Shown here: piece after piece, positions 31,200 through 39,335 of the stretch
Numbering within the stretch: position 1 is the first letter of the stretch
Layout: the number at the start of each line of letters is the position of its first letter
From: Fibrobacter sp. UWB16
GTDB taxonomy: Bacteria > Fibrobacterota > Fibrobacteria > Fibrobacterales > Fibrobacteraceae
Reading direction: 5' to 3'
DNA length: 64,000 nt
Assembly (NCBI RefSeq): GCF_900215325.1
Contig: NZ_OCMS01000002.1
Span: 434,001 to 498,000, forward strand
Program-made: the position numbers and the translations under genes
The notes under the pieces: generated by a model
What the model saw: the letters and a program-made list of their open reading frames with translations, nothing else
What the model was told of the DNA's origin: nothing
Database searches by the model: none

Positions 31200-33134
31200 C
31201 TACTTCACTGTTATTTTTTGCATTTGCGTTCCGCTTGCAGTTTCTATGCGCACAATGAAATTGCCTCTGCCGAGTACTTCGCTTGCAATGCGGATGTTTC
31301 CGCGGGCGATGGCGTGCATTCGCAGTACGCTTTGCCCGAGACTGTTGAACACGTTTATACGGCGCACTTTCCCTGAACCGTTGTCGATAAACCAGTTGCC
31401 GTTTTCATGGTGCAGCAGGTTCCCTGTGAGAGCGCTTCTCGTGGGGGCTATGGCGTCGATTTGTTTTGGCGTAGTTGTAGTGAGTAGCACCGCGGTGATG
31501 GATTTTGCAGGGAGCGTCATCTTGAATCTGTTTATGCTGTAGCCCGTCGCAGTGGTCGTTCCGCCCTGCGCATTTGCTTCAACTGCGTTCTCTTTCAAGG
31601 CGTTGCTTGTGTGCGAAACGAACGTTTCGCCTTGGAGATTTTGCAAGGTGAGTGTTTTGACTGTTCCGTCGGAGGCGAAGTTCGCAAGATCGAGGTTGAT
31701 TTCTTGTGCGTCCTTTTCAGCGCGGTTCACGAAGATGACTGTGAGCGAATCGCCCTTGTTACTGATTGAACTGTAGGCGGATACCAGCGAATCATTACTT
31801 GAAGTCGACTGCACTCGGTTTGGATGACCGTAGCGGCTGAAAAGGTGCACTGTTTCGTACATACCGTCGCCCCAGGTCCACGGGGTGAAAATTTCGACAC
31901 CGTTGTCCTGCATGGTGCCAAGGAATGACGCGTAAATGAGTGCTGTCACCATAGGATCAGAATCGTTCAGGTCGGTTTCGGTAATGCCGAGCGTAATGCC
32001 GTGATCCTTGCCGAAATATTTTTCGAGCCAGTCGTTGATACGCTTGAAGATGTACTCCTTGGTGATTTTATTGTCCCAGTTGCCACCGACCATCTTTATG
32101 CCGTTTGCGCCTGGATAGTTATAGGTCGTGTCAAACAAGACTCGATGCCAGTTCACGCGTGATTCGTAATCCTTTTCTGTCGGGTACCAGTGAATGTCGA
32201 AAACATCGAGTAGGCGAACACCAGATTTTTTCTGTTCTTCGGCAACTTTCATGATAAAGTATTCTAGCCAACAGTAGTTGCGGTCTTCGCCTTTAGGGCG
32301 GTCTTCCTTGTTGTACGAAGATACGGAACACCATTGCCATTCGTTTGCGGCAACAGGGCCGGTGAGCTTGATGTCTTTCCACTGGGCGCGCGCCTTCTTG
32401 GCAACGTCAATGTAACGCTCAACGAGAAAGTCTCCCGTGACGGGCAAATCCAGGTCGGAATGTGTACCGCGCCAAATTTCCATCTCGTTGTCCATGCTCC
32501 AATACTTGAAACGGCTCATATCAAACTTGAGTTCGTCTTTCCAATGCGGGATAATCGCTACCGTAGAATCGGCCGGCCATTCTATGTTGTAAAGCGATGG
32601 GTCGCCCGCTTTGATGAGCGTCTTTCCGTCTTCTGAGACTTCGCCGCCGCCCGCAAGGTCGAACGTTTGCGTTGCGTACGTGCCGTGTTCTTGTTTCCAG
32701 TTCCAGTCGGGAAAGTTGTAGTCAGTGCTACTAGCTGCATAGCCTGTGAGCTGGAAGGCGTACATCGCGTCGATCCCCGGCATGTTGTCGAGCACCTTTT
32801 GTGCGGTAATCGCCCAATCGTGCGAGTACACGTTGTTATACCAGTCGGGGTGAACTGTCATTTTGTGACGCCAATTGTAGCGCGTGGCGTTGTTGCCGTT
32901 GTTCGCTCGCAACATGTGGATGCCTGCTTCGAGCATCTGGTTGATGAAGGCAGACTCTTCTTCGGTCACCTCAGCGTCGCCATCGCTGATTTTGTCGATG
33001 TTTCGCCCGTAAAGGTACGGCGAAATTTTCTTGATGCCCGCATTTGCATCAACGGTAATGTCGATGGCCAATGTGGGGGAGACCGCAAATAGCGTGCCGA
33101 AAGCAGCCACTGTGAAAAAATTTGAATATCCCAT
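31200..33134 (-). CDS. Secreted GH44 endoglucanase/xyloglucanase
   Basis: The mature part of this 644-residue enzyme begins with the GH44 start ITVDANAGIKKISPYLYGRN. The acid/base region is WSMDNEMEIWRGTH (about residues 207-220) and the nucleophile region is GITLGITETDLND (about 380). A beta-sandwich follows (about 440-545). The last 70 residues (VRRINVFNSLGQSVLRM ... GNFIVRIETASGTQMQKITV) form a type-IX-secretion-like sorting tail. GH44 enzymes cleave beta-1,4 bonds in cellulose or xyloglucan. The start is the ATG at 33134; a TTG two codons upstream keeps the frame open. Confidence 0.93.
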   Translation of the reverse strand: MGYSNFFTVAAFGTLFAVSPTLAIDITVDANAGIKKISPYLYGRNIDKISDGDAEVTEEESAFINQMLEAGIHMLRANNGNNATRYNWRHKMTVHPDWYNNVYSHDWAITAQKVLDNMPGIDAMYAFQLTGYAASSTDYNFPDWNWKQEHGTYATQTFDLAGGGEVSEDGKTLIKAGDPSLYNIEWPADSTVAIIPHWKDELKFDMSRFKYWSMDNEMEIWRGTHSDLDLPVTGDFLVERYIDVAKKARAQWKDIKLTGPVAANEWQWCSVSSYNKEDRPKGEDRNYCWLEYFIMKVAEEQKKSGVRLLDVFDIHWYPTEKDYESRVNWHRVLFDTTYNYPGANGIKMVGGNWDNKITKEYIFKRINDWLEKYFGKDHGITLGITETDLNDSDPMVTALIYASFLGTMQDNGVEIFTPWTWGDGMYETVHLFSRYGHPNRVQSTSSNDSLVSAYSSISNKGDSLTVIFVNRAEKDAQEINLDLANFASDGTVKTLTLQNLQGETFVSHTSNALKENAVEANAQGGTTTATGYSINRFKMTLPAKSITAVLLTTTTPKQIDAIAPTRSALTGNLLHHENGNWFIDNGSGKVRRINVFNSLGQSVLRMHAIARGNIRIASEVLGRGNFIVRIETASGTQMQKITVK

Positions 33135-33210
33135 AAACAACGCCTTTTAAATGGTCACTGCGGAACGGTTTTCCTGTAAATATATACTCAAATATAGTTT
33201 GGCAAAAATT

Positions 33211-33250
33211 AAATAAACGCCTGTGGACATTTGTGACTACAGGCGCATTT
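33211..33250 (-). terminator. DoxX gene terminator
   Basis: CGCCTGT/ACAGGCG stem (33218-33224 with 33239-33245) with T-rich flanks on both strands, just downstream of the minus-strand DoxX gene and upstream of the GH44 promoter. Confidence 0.6.
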
Positions 33251-33269
33251 TTAGGGATGGGCGTTTTTT

Positions 33270-33707
33270 TTACGGAGATTCCGCCTTTTTAGGACTTTTG
33301 CGCCATTCCTTGAGCTTCTGCACGCCGTCAGTGGACCAGAGTGCCCAGGCAATCAGCACAGGCTGGAAGAACAGGCGGATAAAACGAGCCTGGTCAGTGT
33401 CAAGTCCGAATGCGTTGATGCCGTTCACGTACTGGCTGATGTTGCCCGGGAAAATAGCAACGTAGAACAGCGCAAGCAGTACGCCAACCGTACCCTTGTG
33501 CTTGTACAAGAATATCATGCTGAGGCCGAGAGCGATCTCGACAACCCCCGAGGCCAATACCACGAAATCCAGGAATCCCGGATTCTGCGGAAACCACGAT
33601 GGGACCTGCGCCAGGAATTCCTGCCTAGCGATGGTCAAGTGACTGATACCTGCATAGGTCATAAATAACCCTAGCAGACCCCTACAAAACATTTTTAAGT
33701 ATTTCAT
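33270..33707 (-). CDS. DoxX-like membrane protein
   Basis: This 145-residue protein has four membrane helices and DoxX-type features: GLLGLFMTYAGISHL in helix 1, PGFLDFVVLASGVVEIALGL in helix 2, and FRxxVL-like ARFIRLFFQPVLIAWALW at the C-terminus. Family members are quinone-linked or of unknown function. The ATG at 33707 lies 6 nt after a TATATT -10, so the mRNA is predicted to be leaderless; the upstream open frame to 33743 would lie in the promoter. Confidence 0.85.
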   Translation of the reverse strand: MKYLKMFCRGLLGLFMTYAGISHLTIARQEFLAQVPSWFPQNPGFLDFVVLASGVVEIALGLSMIFLYKHKGTVGVLLALFYVAIFPGNISQYVNGINAFGLDTDQARFIRLFFQPVLIAWALWSTDGVQKLKEWRKSPKKAESP

Positions 33708-33713
33708 ATTTTT

Positions 33714-33743
33714 AATATAGGATAAAAGGGGCGGAAAAGTCAA
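33714..33743 (-). promoter_or_regulatory. Leaderless promoter of the DoxX gene
   Basis: On the minus strand TTGACT (33738-33743), an 18-bp spacer and TATATT (33714-33719) end 6 nt before ATG 33707. The expected transcription start coincides with the start codon. Confidence 0.7.
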
Positions 33744-33782
33744 AAAATTTTTTTGCCACGAATGAGTGCTAAAAGGCTAACG

Positions 33783-34229
33783 TTAAACTGAAATTTCTAT
33801 TTCAAACAGTTGGTTCGCAAGCCCGACCGTTGGTTCGAAATCAGCAATCTTCTTGAACCCGTATTTTTCGTATAGGCCGTGGTGCTCGCTTTTGAGATAA
33901 ACTTTTTTGTAGCCGAGCCTTTGGGCGTAATCAAGCGCTGCGTCAATTAAGCTTTTGGATAGCCGCTCTCCCCGGAATTTTTCGCTAACGTAAACGAGGT
34001 TAATAAAGGGGCTGCAATTGAATTTCGGAGGAATGTTCCCGTTCTCCTCGAGAACGCAAAAGCCGACAACATCTTCACCGTGTACAGCAACGAAAACTTT
34101 TTCCCAGTCTAGGAAATCGTTCTTTGACATTCGCTCGGCTAAACGACGCCCCGGCAGCCATGGGCAATCATTCGCGAAAGCGCGGGTCTTTTCCCACCAC
34201 GGATCATCTTTGTTAATCGCGATTATCAT
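33783..34229 (-). CDS. GNAT family N-acetyltransferase
   Basis: This 148-residue acyl-CoA-dependent transferase has a beta4 strand with NLVYVSEKFRGERLSKSLIDAAL (acetyl-CoA pyrophosphate loop, KFRGERLSK standing for the usual RxxGxG/A) and the C-terminal VYLKSEHHGLYEKYGFKKI motif. The substrate is unknown. It is monocistronic on the minus strand; upstream 34230-34356 holds only AT-rich sequence. Confidence 0.85.
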   Translation of the reverse strand: MIIAINKDDPWWEKTRAFANDCPWLPGRRLAERMSKNDFLDWEKVFVAVHGEDVVGFCVLEENGNIPPKFNCSPFINLVYVSEKFRGERLSKSLIDAALDYAQRLGYKKVYLKSEHHGLYEKYGFKKIADFEPTVGLANQLFEIEISV

Positions 34230-34356
34230 TGCTTGCCTCAGCTTTTAAAGAATCCCTATAGGACTTAACTAAACAAGATAAACCTATTTTAGGACAATAT
34301 ACCACTTTTTCAAAGGGATAGTTTTACCCCTGCTCATAAAGAGCCCTTATAAGTTT

Positions 34357-34911
34357 TTACGGGTACTTTGCTCCGGGGACGTTCTTCAGAATTTCTTTCC
34401 AGAAGTCGCGGAATTCCTTTTCGGTGACGGAGCCTCCAGCGGAAAGTAGCCGGTAGTGCTCGCCTTGCCAAACGTAATCGACGGGGGAGGCTTCAAAGCC
34501 ATTGCGCTGGTAAAAGTCGCGACGACGATTCCTGCGTTCAAGTTCTTCGGCGTCCTTGGAATCTTCTTCGACTTCGATATCGACAACGATGCGTGTGTCG
34601 GGGTGTTGTTCGCGAATGACTTGCAGAATTTGTGAGCCGTACCCGCGGCTGCGCAGTTCTGGAACGACTGCGAAATAGACGATGTTCGTAATGCTCCCGT
34701 GCGTGATGGAGTTCGAGAATCCGCAGAACTTGGGAGCCGCGCCACTTTCGCCATCTTCCTTGCCGAAAAACGCCCAGAATTCACGCTTGATTTTATCGTC
34801 AAGCAAATGCTTGATCGGGATGCGCTCGTTCGCCGGGAACGCCGATTCGTACAGCGCCTTGACCTGCGGCAACCACGGAGATTTCTTTGTGACTTCAAAA
34901 TACTGGAGCAT
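34357..34911 (-). CDS. GNAT family N-acetyltransferase
   Basis: The fold signature of this 184-residue protein is clear: IVYFAVVPELRSRGYGSQIL with the RSRGYGS acetyl-CoA loop, and DFYQRNGFEA near the C-terminus. The substrate is unknown. It begins 6 nt after the stop of an XRE regulator gene, so the two are likely one operon; GNAT proteins in such pairs can be toxins, but nothing here proves that. Confidence 0.85.
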   Translation of the reverse strand: MLQYFEVTKKSPWLPQVKALYESAFPANERIPIKHLLDDKIKREFWAFFGKEDGESGAAPKFCGFSNSITHGSITNIVYFAVVPELRSRGYGSQILQVIREQHPDTRIVVDIEVEEDSKDAEELERRNRRRDFYQRNGFEASPVDYVWQGEHYRLLSAGGSVTEKEFRDFWKEILKNVPGAKYP

Positions 34912-34917
34912 TGTCGT

Positions 34918-35310
34918 TTACCAGAACAGGTTTTTGTAGCTAGTTCCGAGTGCATCGGCGAGGCGGTGAGCCATCTTGCGACCGATGGGCTCCTTTCCTC
35001 GTTCCATTGCGGATACTTGTTGTTTGGTGATTCCAGCCTTGTCTGCCAACTGTTGCTGGGTGTAGCCGAAGGTCGTTCGCAAAAGTTTTAAGCTTTCTGC
35101 AGGAGTGGACTTGGCTTCCGTTTCCTTGAACCAGTCGGTATCCATAATATTTATGGATTCTTCGTTATCATCGCACTTGATTTCCTCTACATTTGGAAAA
35201 GCGGACTTTAAAAATATGACGAGATAATCAGGAATGTTTTTCCCTTCAAAAGTAAAAACGGTCCCATTCTTAGCCTTGCTAGTAAGGCGCATTTTCACGG
35301 CTTCCAACAT
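34918..35310 (-). CDS. XRE-family helix-turn-helix regulator
   Basis: Residues 70-130 of this 130-residue protein form a Cro/C1-type HTH (LRTTFGYTQQQLADKAGITK, QQVSAMERGKEPIGRKMAHR). The N-terminal 60 residues resemble antitoxin-type extensions of unknown role. The start is at 35310, with a strong GGAGGT ribosome-binding site, inside the overlapping 60-codon frame. It probably autoregulates. The last 10 codons are duplicated at 36633-36667. Confidence 0.8.
   Translation of the reverse strand: MLEAVKMRLTSKAKNGTVFTFEGKNIPDYLVIFLKSAFPNVEEIKCDDNEESINIMDTDWFKETEAKSTPAESLKLLRTTFGYTQQQLADKAGITKQQVSAMERGKEPIGRKMAHRLADALGTSYKNLFW
34923..34955. repeat. 33-bp direct repeat, copy 1 (XRE gene end)
   Basis: These 33 bases encode the C-terminal ALGTSYKNLFW of the XRE regulator on the minus strand. 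They recur with one mismatch and the same orientation at 36635-36667. Confidence 0.9.
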
Positions 35311-35461
35311 AGGTGACCTCCAGTTCAATTCCTTTAATCGTTTCAATCCAGCATGCCGCCCAGTCGTGTAAGTCTCTTACCAATTTGGCGAAGAGAACTT
35401 GCTCTTTTTGGGGCTTAAGCCTTACTGCTTTTAGAATTTTTGGTTTTGTTATTACATTCAT
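35279..35461 (-). CDS. Small basic hypothetical protein overlapping the XRE gene
   Basis: This 60-residue frame (MNVITKPKILKAVRLKPQKE, ending SRENAPY) overlaps the XRE gene start by 32 nt, the geometry of a small toxin or leader coupled to an antitoxin. No family recognised. Its ATG touches the 3' edge of a TACATT -10 box, so a transcript from that promoter would start inside the frame; either the promoter is misread or this frame is not translated from it. Confidence 0.4.
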   Translation of the reverse strand: MNVITKPKILKAVRLKPQKEQVLFAKLVRDLHDWAACWIETIKGIELEVTYVGSRENAPY

Positions 35462-35490
35462 AATGTATGAAAAATCTTTCCTTGTGTCAA
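35462..35490 (-). promoter_or_regulatory. Promoter of the XRE-GNAT operon
   Basis: On the minus strand TTGACA (35485-35490), 17 bp, TACATT (35462-35467). Transcription would begin near 35455, giving an approximately 145-nt leader to the XRE start at 35310. Confidence 0.65.
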
Positions 35491-35520
35491 GAATTTTTCT
35501 TTACATTGATAATGAAAAAG

Positions 35521-35545
35521 ACTCCAAGTAAAAACTTGGAGTTTT
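35521..35545. terminator. Orphan terminator-like hairpin
   Basis: ACTCCAAGT/ACTTGGAGT with a short A-rich loop, followed by TTTT on the plus strand and CTTTTT on the minus strand. It sits between divergent genes where no gene ends, so it may be left from a lost gene. Confidence 0.5.
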
Positions 35546-35642
35546 AATCTACAATCGAAAAATATGAAAAAAGTGAAATCCCTAAATTTTGCAATCAGCC
35601 GTTTGCAAATCGCTTGATTTTGTCATCTATGGTTGTCTGTTG

Positions 35643-35671
35643 TTCACTTGAAAAGAATAGGAATGTATATT
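35643..35671 (+). promoter_or_regulatory. Leaderless promoter of the metallo-hydrolase gene
   Basis: TTCACT (35643-35648), 17 bp, TATATT (35666-35671); the ATG follows 7 nt later at 35679, so transcription should start at the start codon. No Shine-Dalgarno sequence is present. Confidence 0.65.
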
Positions 35672-35678
35672 TATCCTT

Positions 35679-36605
35679 ATGAAATTGCTTGAAAATAAAT
35701 TTATTCCATTTGTCGCGGCGATTGCTTTTGCGATTGCAGGCTGCAGCGACTCGAAAAATTCCACGAAAGAATCTGCGGAACGTAAGTCTGCGGTAAATCT
35801 TGAAACTCCTGCGAAAGTGACGATGCCTTCTGCTGCGGTGAACACGCCTGAAGTCGAAGGAACGAAAACTGTTACGCTTGCGAACGGAGCTTCGGTCACT
35901 TGGATTCAGGACAACGAGGGCAAAAAGCTGATGCCTCGTGAACTTTTCAGCGATGCGAGCGACTCTCTTTACGAAAGTTTGAATATGCCTGCGGGCCTCC
36001 CAGCTTCTGTCAGCACGTTCTTGGTAAAAACGGATGGTAAGTACATCTTGTTTGATGCTGGTCTTGGAGCGTGGGGCGGACAACTGATGAAGCGGCTTTC
36101 TGCGTTAAACGTGGATCCGGATTCTATAGGACTCGTCTATTTGACTCATTTTCATGCGGACCACATTGCGGGCCTTGTGAAAAACGGCACCGCCGGGAAA
36201 ATGGAGAAAGCCTTCAAAAATGCCGCAGTGTATGCAGGCAAGGTGGAATATGACGCTTGGATGAACGATATCCCGAAAAATGATTTGCAAAAGGATATCA
36301 TGGCTCTTTATAAAGATAGTCTCCACTTGTTTGCTTTCGGTGATAGCCTTCCGCATGGTGTTCTTGCATTGGATGCCGTGGGGCATACGCCAGGCCATAC
36401 CGCTTTCCAAATTTCAAACTTGCTCGTGATTGGCGACTTGATGCATGGCTATGCATTGCAAAAGATCCATCCCGAAATCAATTCCAATTACGACATGGAC
36501 AAGGAAAAATCTGCCGCAAGCCGCAAACGCATTATGCAGTACGCACGCGAACATAAACTCCTGATGGCCGGAATGCACTTGCCACCTCCCGGATTTGCGA
36601 AGTAA
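35679..36605 (+). CDS. Metallo-beta-lactamase-fold lipoprotein
   Basis: This 308-residue protein has a lipoprotein signal ending AIAGCSD and the zinc motif THFHADH (T156-H162); HTPGHTAFQ and GDLMHGYAL provide further metal ligands. Domain layout resembles lactonases and organophosphate hydrolases of the MBL fold (LFDAGLGAWGG, YLTHFHADHIAGL). The substrate is unknown; placement in the envelope is inferred from the lipobox. It lies within the segment bounded by the 33-bp repeats. Confidence 0.85.
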   Translation: MKLLENKFIPFVAAIAFAIAGCSDSKNSTKESAERKSAVNLETPAKVTMPSAAVNTPEVEGTKTVTLANGASVTWIQDNEGKKLMPRELFSDASDSLYESLNMPAGLPASVSTFLVKTDGKYILFDAGLGAWGGQLMKRLSALNVDPDSIGLVYLTHFHADHIAGLVKNGTAGKMEKAFKNAAVYAGKVEYDAWMNDIPKNDLQKDIMALYKDSLHLFAFGDSLPHGVLALDAVGHTPGHTAFQISNLLVIGDLMHGYALQKIHPEINSNYDMDKEKSAASRKRIMQYAREHKLLMAGMHLPPPGFAK

Positions 36606-36634
36606 TGGCTTTTTTTTGCGGAAAATTGGCTACT

Positions 36635-36667
36635 AGAACAGGTTCTTGTAGCTAGTTCCGAGTGCAT
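36635..36667. repeat. 33-bp direct repeat, copy 2 (stray XRE gene end)
   Basis: Same orientation as copy 1 at 34923, one mismatch in 33. On the minus strand it reads ALGTSYKNLF followed by TAG, with no upstream XRE gene. It runs into ATAGACA/TGTCTAT, a perfect 7-bp hairpin at 36665-36681. Confidence 0.85.
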
Positions 36668-36758
36668 AGACAAAGTGTCTATAAAATTTTTAGGGGAGGG
36701 CGCGCGCTTAGCCACTTTTCTGTATAATTTATAATTGTTGTTTAACCCAAAGGGATAT

Positions 36759-38333
36759 ATGGGAATGTTTAATAAGCTTTCTGGTTTTGCGTCCGCGGCG
36801 TGTGTTGCTGCGGGCTTTGTGCTGTTTGGTGCGGTTCCTTCCGAGGCTGCTCCGGACCCGAATTTCCACATTTACATTGCGTACGGGCAGTCCAATATGG
36901 GCGGCACGGCTGATGCTCAGAGCGCAGATAAGGTCGAAAATTCACGCTTCAAAATTTTCGCAACGCAAAAATGCTCGGGCAAGGGGCGCAACACGCTCGG
37001 CGATGTTTACCCGGCAGTGCCTTCGCTCTTTAACTGCGGCAACACGATTTCTGTGGCGGACTGGTTTGGTCGCACAATGGCTGACAGCATGCCCGACGTG
37101 ACGATTGGGATTATCCCGGTCGCGGTGGGTGGCGCGAGCATCAAGCTCTTTGACCAGGACCAGTACAAAACTTATCTCTCGACGGCAGAAACCTGGCTCC
37201 AGAACTACGCCAAGGAATACGCAAGCGATGGCAATGTGACGAAGACGATTATCGACATCGCGAAAAAGGCGCAAGAAAAGGGCGTTATCAAAGGCTTCAT
37301 TTTTCATCAGGGCGAAACTGACGGTGGCTATTCCGACTGGCCGAAAATTGTGAAAAAGACCCGCGATGATATTCTCAAGGCGCTCGACATGAGTTCCGAT
37401 ACGGTGCCGTTTGTGGCGGGCGAACTCCTCCGCGAAGGCTGCTGCTATTCTGACCGCGTGTCGAAACTTCCGAATTCCATGGACAATACTTATTATGCCT
37501 CTTCCGAAAATTTGAAGGGCAATGGCGTGGACCGCTACCACTTCAATCACGATGCCTACGTGGAATTCGGCAAGCGCTATGCGGCGCAGATGCTCAAGGC
37601 AGTGAACCGCAAGCCTGTAGAACCAGTTCCGCAGAAGCCGTTTGGCAAGGTAGAAGGCGATAGCGTTGTCGCTGGCGAAGCCGCCAAGATTCCAGGCAAG
37701 ATCGAAGCTGAAAACTACGACATCAATGGCGTCGGTACGGGCAATTTCTCGTACTCGGATAAAGATTCCGAAAACAGGGGTGGCGAGTATCGCAAGGATG
37801 GCGTGGATATTTATAAGGGCGGTGACAATTACGCCATTGGTTACACGCAAGAAGGCGAATGGCTAGAATACACCGTGAATGTGGAGCGTGATGGAAAGTT
37901 CTACGTCTCTGCGAATGTGGCTTCTGGAACAGAATCGTCTAGCTTTAGCTTGCTTTTGGATGATAAGGAAATTGTACCCTCCACGAAGGTTCCAAAAACG
38001 GGCGATGAGTGGGACGTCTATGAAAGACTGGAATTAGGTCAGGTGGAATTCACTAAGGGCGAGCATGTGCTGAAGCTTTTGATTACAGGCAATTACGTGA
38101 ACATCGACTGGATTGAAGTTGAGGATCGCTCGCTTGCCATTCGTCCGAAATTCGAGGCTTCATCGGGCGCGCAAACCTACGATGTATTCGATATGCTCGG
38201 AGCGCATGTTGGCCGTATCGAGGCTACAACCTCTCAAGATGTTTCGCAGAAAGTCCGCGCTCTCGTAAAACAAAAAGGCTCGTATCTCGTGAAGTCCCGT
38301 AACAGCTCTGCGACAATACGTGTGATGAAGTAA
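36759..38333 (+). CDS. CE6 acetyl xylan esterase with CBM6
   Basis: After a signal peptide, this 524-residue secreted enzyme has a SASA/CE6 catalytic domain with IAYGQSNMGG (nucleophile S45), IIPVAVGGASIKLF and FHQGETDGGYSDW (about 25-285). A CBM6-type beta-sandwich (about 305-455, KIEAENYD, YAIGYTQEGEWLEYTVNV, IDWIEVED) binds xylan or cellulose. The last 60 residues (YDVFDMLGAHVGRIEA, GSYLVKSRN) form a sorting tail. It removes acetyl groups from xylan so that xylanases can act. AAAGGG precedes ATG 36759. Confidence 0.93.
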   Translation: MGMFNKLSGFASAACVAAGFVLFGAVPSEAAPDPNFHIYIAYGQSNMGGTADAQSADKVENSRFKIFATQKCSGKGRNTLGDVYPAVPSLFNCGNTISVADWFGRTMADSMPDVTIGIIPVAVGGASIKLFDQDQYKTYLSTAETWLQNYAKEYASDGNVTKTIIDIAKKAQEKGVIKGFIFHQGETDGGYSDWPKIVKKTRDDILKALDMSSDTVPFVAGELLREGCCYSDRVSKLPNSMDNTYYASSENLKGNGVDRYHFNHDAYVEFGKRYAAQMLKAVNRKPVEPVPQKPFGKVEGDSVVAGEAAKIPGKIEAENYDINGVGTGNFSYSDKDSENRGGEYRKDGVDIYKGGDNYAIGYTQEGEWLEYTVNVERDGKFYVSANVASGTESSSFSLLLDDKEIVPSTKVPKTGDEWDVYERLELGQVEFTKGEHVLKLLITGNYVNIDWIEVEDRSLAIRPKFEASSGAQTYDVFDMLGAHVGRIEATTSQDVSQKVRALVKQKGSYLVKSRNSSATIRVMK

Positions 38334-38344
38334 TTTTTGCGATT

Positions 38345-39319
38345 CTAAAGAACTGCTTTTCTAAAGACCCGGGCGACCTCGTCCGGGTTATCGCTTTTCA
38401 GCCAACTTAATGTTTCCGTGCCACGGTAGCTCCAGGCAAAAATGTTCTTGATGCCTGCAGCACGGCTTTCAGCGACGGCGATAGCGAGGTCGTTTTCTCG
38501 GCCCGCTTCAATCTGGTAGGCCTTGACCCACATCTGTACGGACTTCCCGTAGTGGGCCGCAACTTCTACGAGCTTGTTTGCTGTCTCGCGGTATTTTTCG
38601 CGGACCCATTCTTCACTTGCTCCGCGCTCCCAGTACGGATCGCTTGCGATTTCATCGACGGCCTCAAGGCGCGCGACACGACCCCAGTCGTCGAGCCCCG
38701 CCGGGAACCACGGCGGGAGCATGCAAACGCAGTTGCGTTTGCCGCGCGCTTTAACATCTTGAGTCATCTCGTCTAAGAAATCAATGAGGCTTTCTTCGCG
38801 GAAATGCTTTACGTCATCTGTAAACTCGGCGGGCATCTCGTAGCCGAACTTTGTACGGAACTTTGCGCGGCATTTTTCGCAGCGGCAGCTCCAGTTGCTA
38901 AGCCCGCCCTTCTCGAAGTAAAAGTGCGGTTCGTCCCAGAAAATCGTAGAGACGTTTGTATCGCAGACCGTTGCAATCCACTTGTGCATGTACGCGCGGA
39001 ACTCTGGATGATTTGGGCAGGCGGCAACCTTTGGCTTTCCGTCTATGGCGACTTGGCACATGTCGTGATTCCTTGCTGTGAGTTCCGAATAAGCTTCACC
39101 GCCAAACACGCGGCCGACGCCCCATGGATTCACGTAAACGGAAAGTCCCATCGCGGCAGAATCGTTCACGATCTGCTTCATGGTGTCATAATAGTATTGC
39201 AGGTCTTCTTCGCTCCAAGTATGGAGGATTGCGTTGTATCCTGCTTCCTTTATGTGTACAAGGTCCATGTGTGCGAGCTTCGGAGAGCGCACACCAAAGT
39301 AGCTGACGCCTTTAATCAC
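38345..39319 (-). CDS. TIM-barrel glycoside-hydrolase-like protein, unknown family
   Basis: This 324-residue protein has no signal peptide. It reads like an (alpha/beta)8 glycosidase: MIKGVSYFGVRSPKLAHMDL at the N-terminus, STIFWDEPHFYFEKGG near residue 127 (a DE pair at a strand end, as in catalytic acids), a CRCEKCRAKF cysteine cluster that may bind zinc, and VQMWVKAYQIEAGRE near 268. I cannot name the family. Being cytoplasmic and next to CE6, it may act on imported oligosaccharides; that is inference. Confidence 0.6.
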   Translation of the reverse strand: MIKGVSYFGVRSPKLAHMDLVHIKEAGYNAILHTWSEEDLQYYYDTMKQIVNDSAAMGLSVYVNPWGVGRVFGGEAYSELTARNHDMCQVAIDGKPKVAACPNHPEFRAYMHKWIATVCDTNVSTIFWDEPHFYFEKGGLSNWSCRCEKCRAKFRTKFGYEMPAEFTDDVKHFREESLIDFLDEMTQDVKARGKRNCVCMLPPWFPAGLDDWGRVARLEAVDEIASDPYWERGASEEWVREKYRETANKLVEVAAHYGKSVQMWVKAYQIEAGRENDLAIAVAESRAAGIKNIFAWSYRGTETLSWLKSDNPDEVARVFRKAVL

Positions 39320-39335
39320 GGTAAAAAACCTCTGT

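Noticed and set aside
34357-35310. XRE-GNAT pair as a GNAT-type toxin-antitoxin system
   Set aside because: Known GNAT toxins pair with ribbon-helix-helix antitoxins. The XRE and GNAT proteins here are ordinary in length and motifs, so only an operon is claimed.
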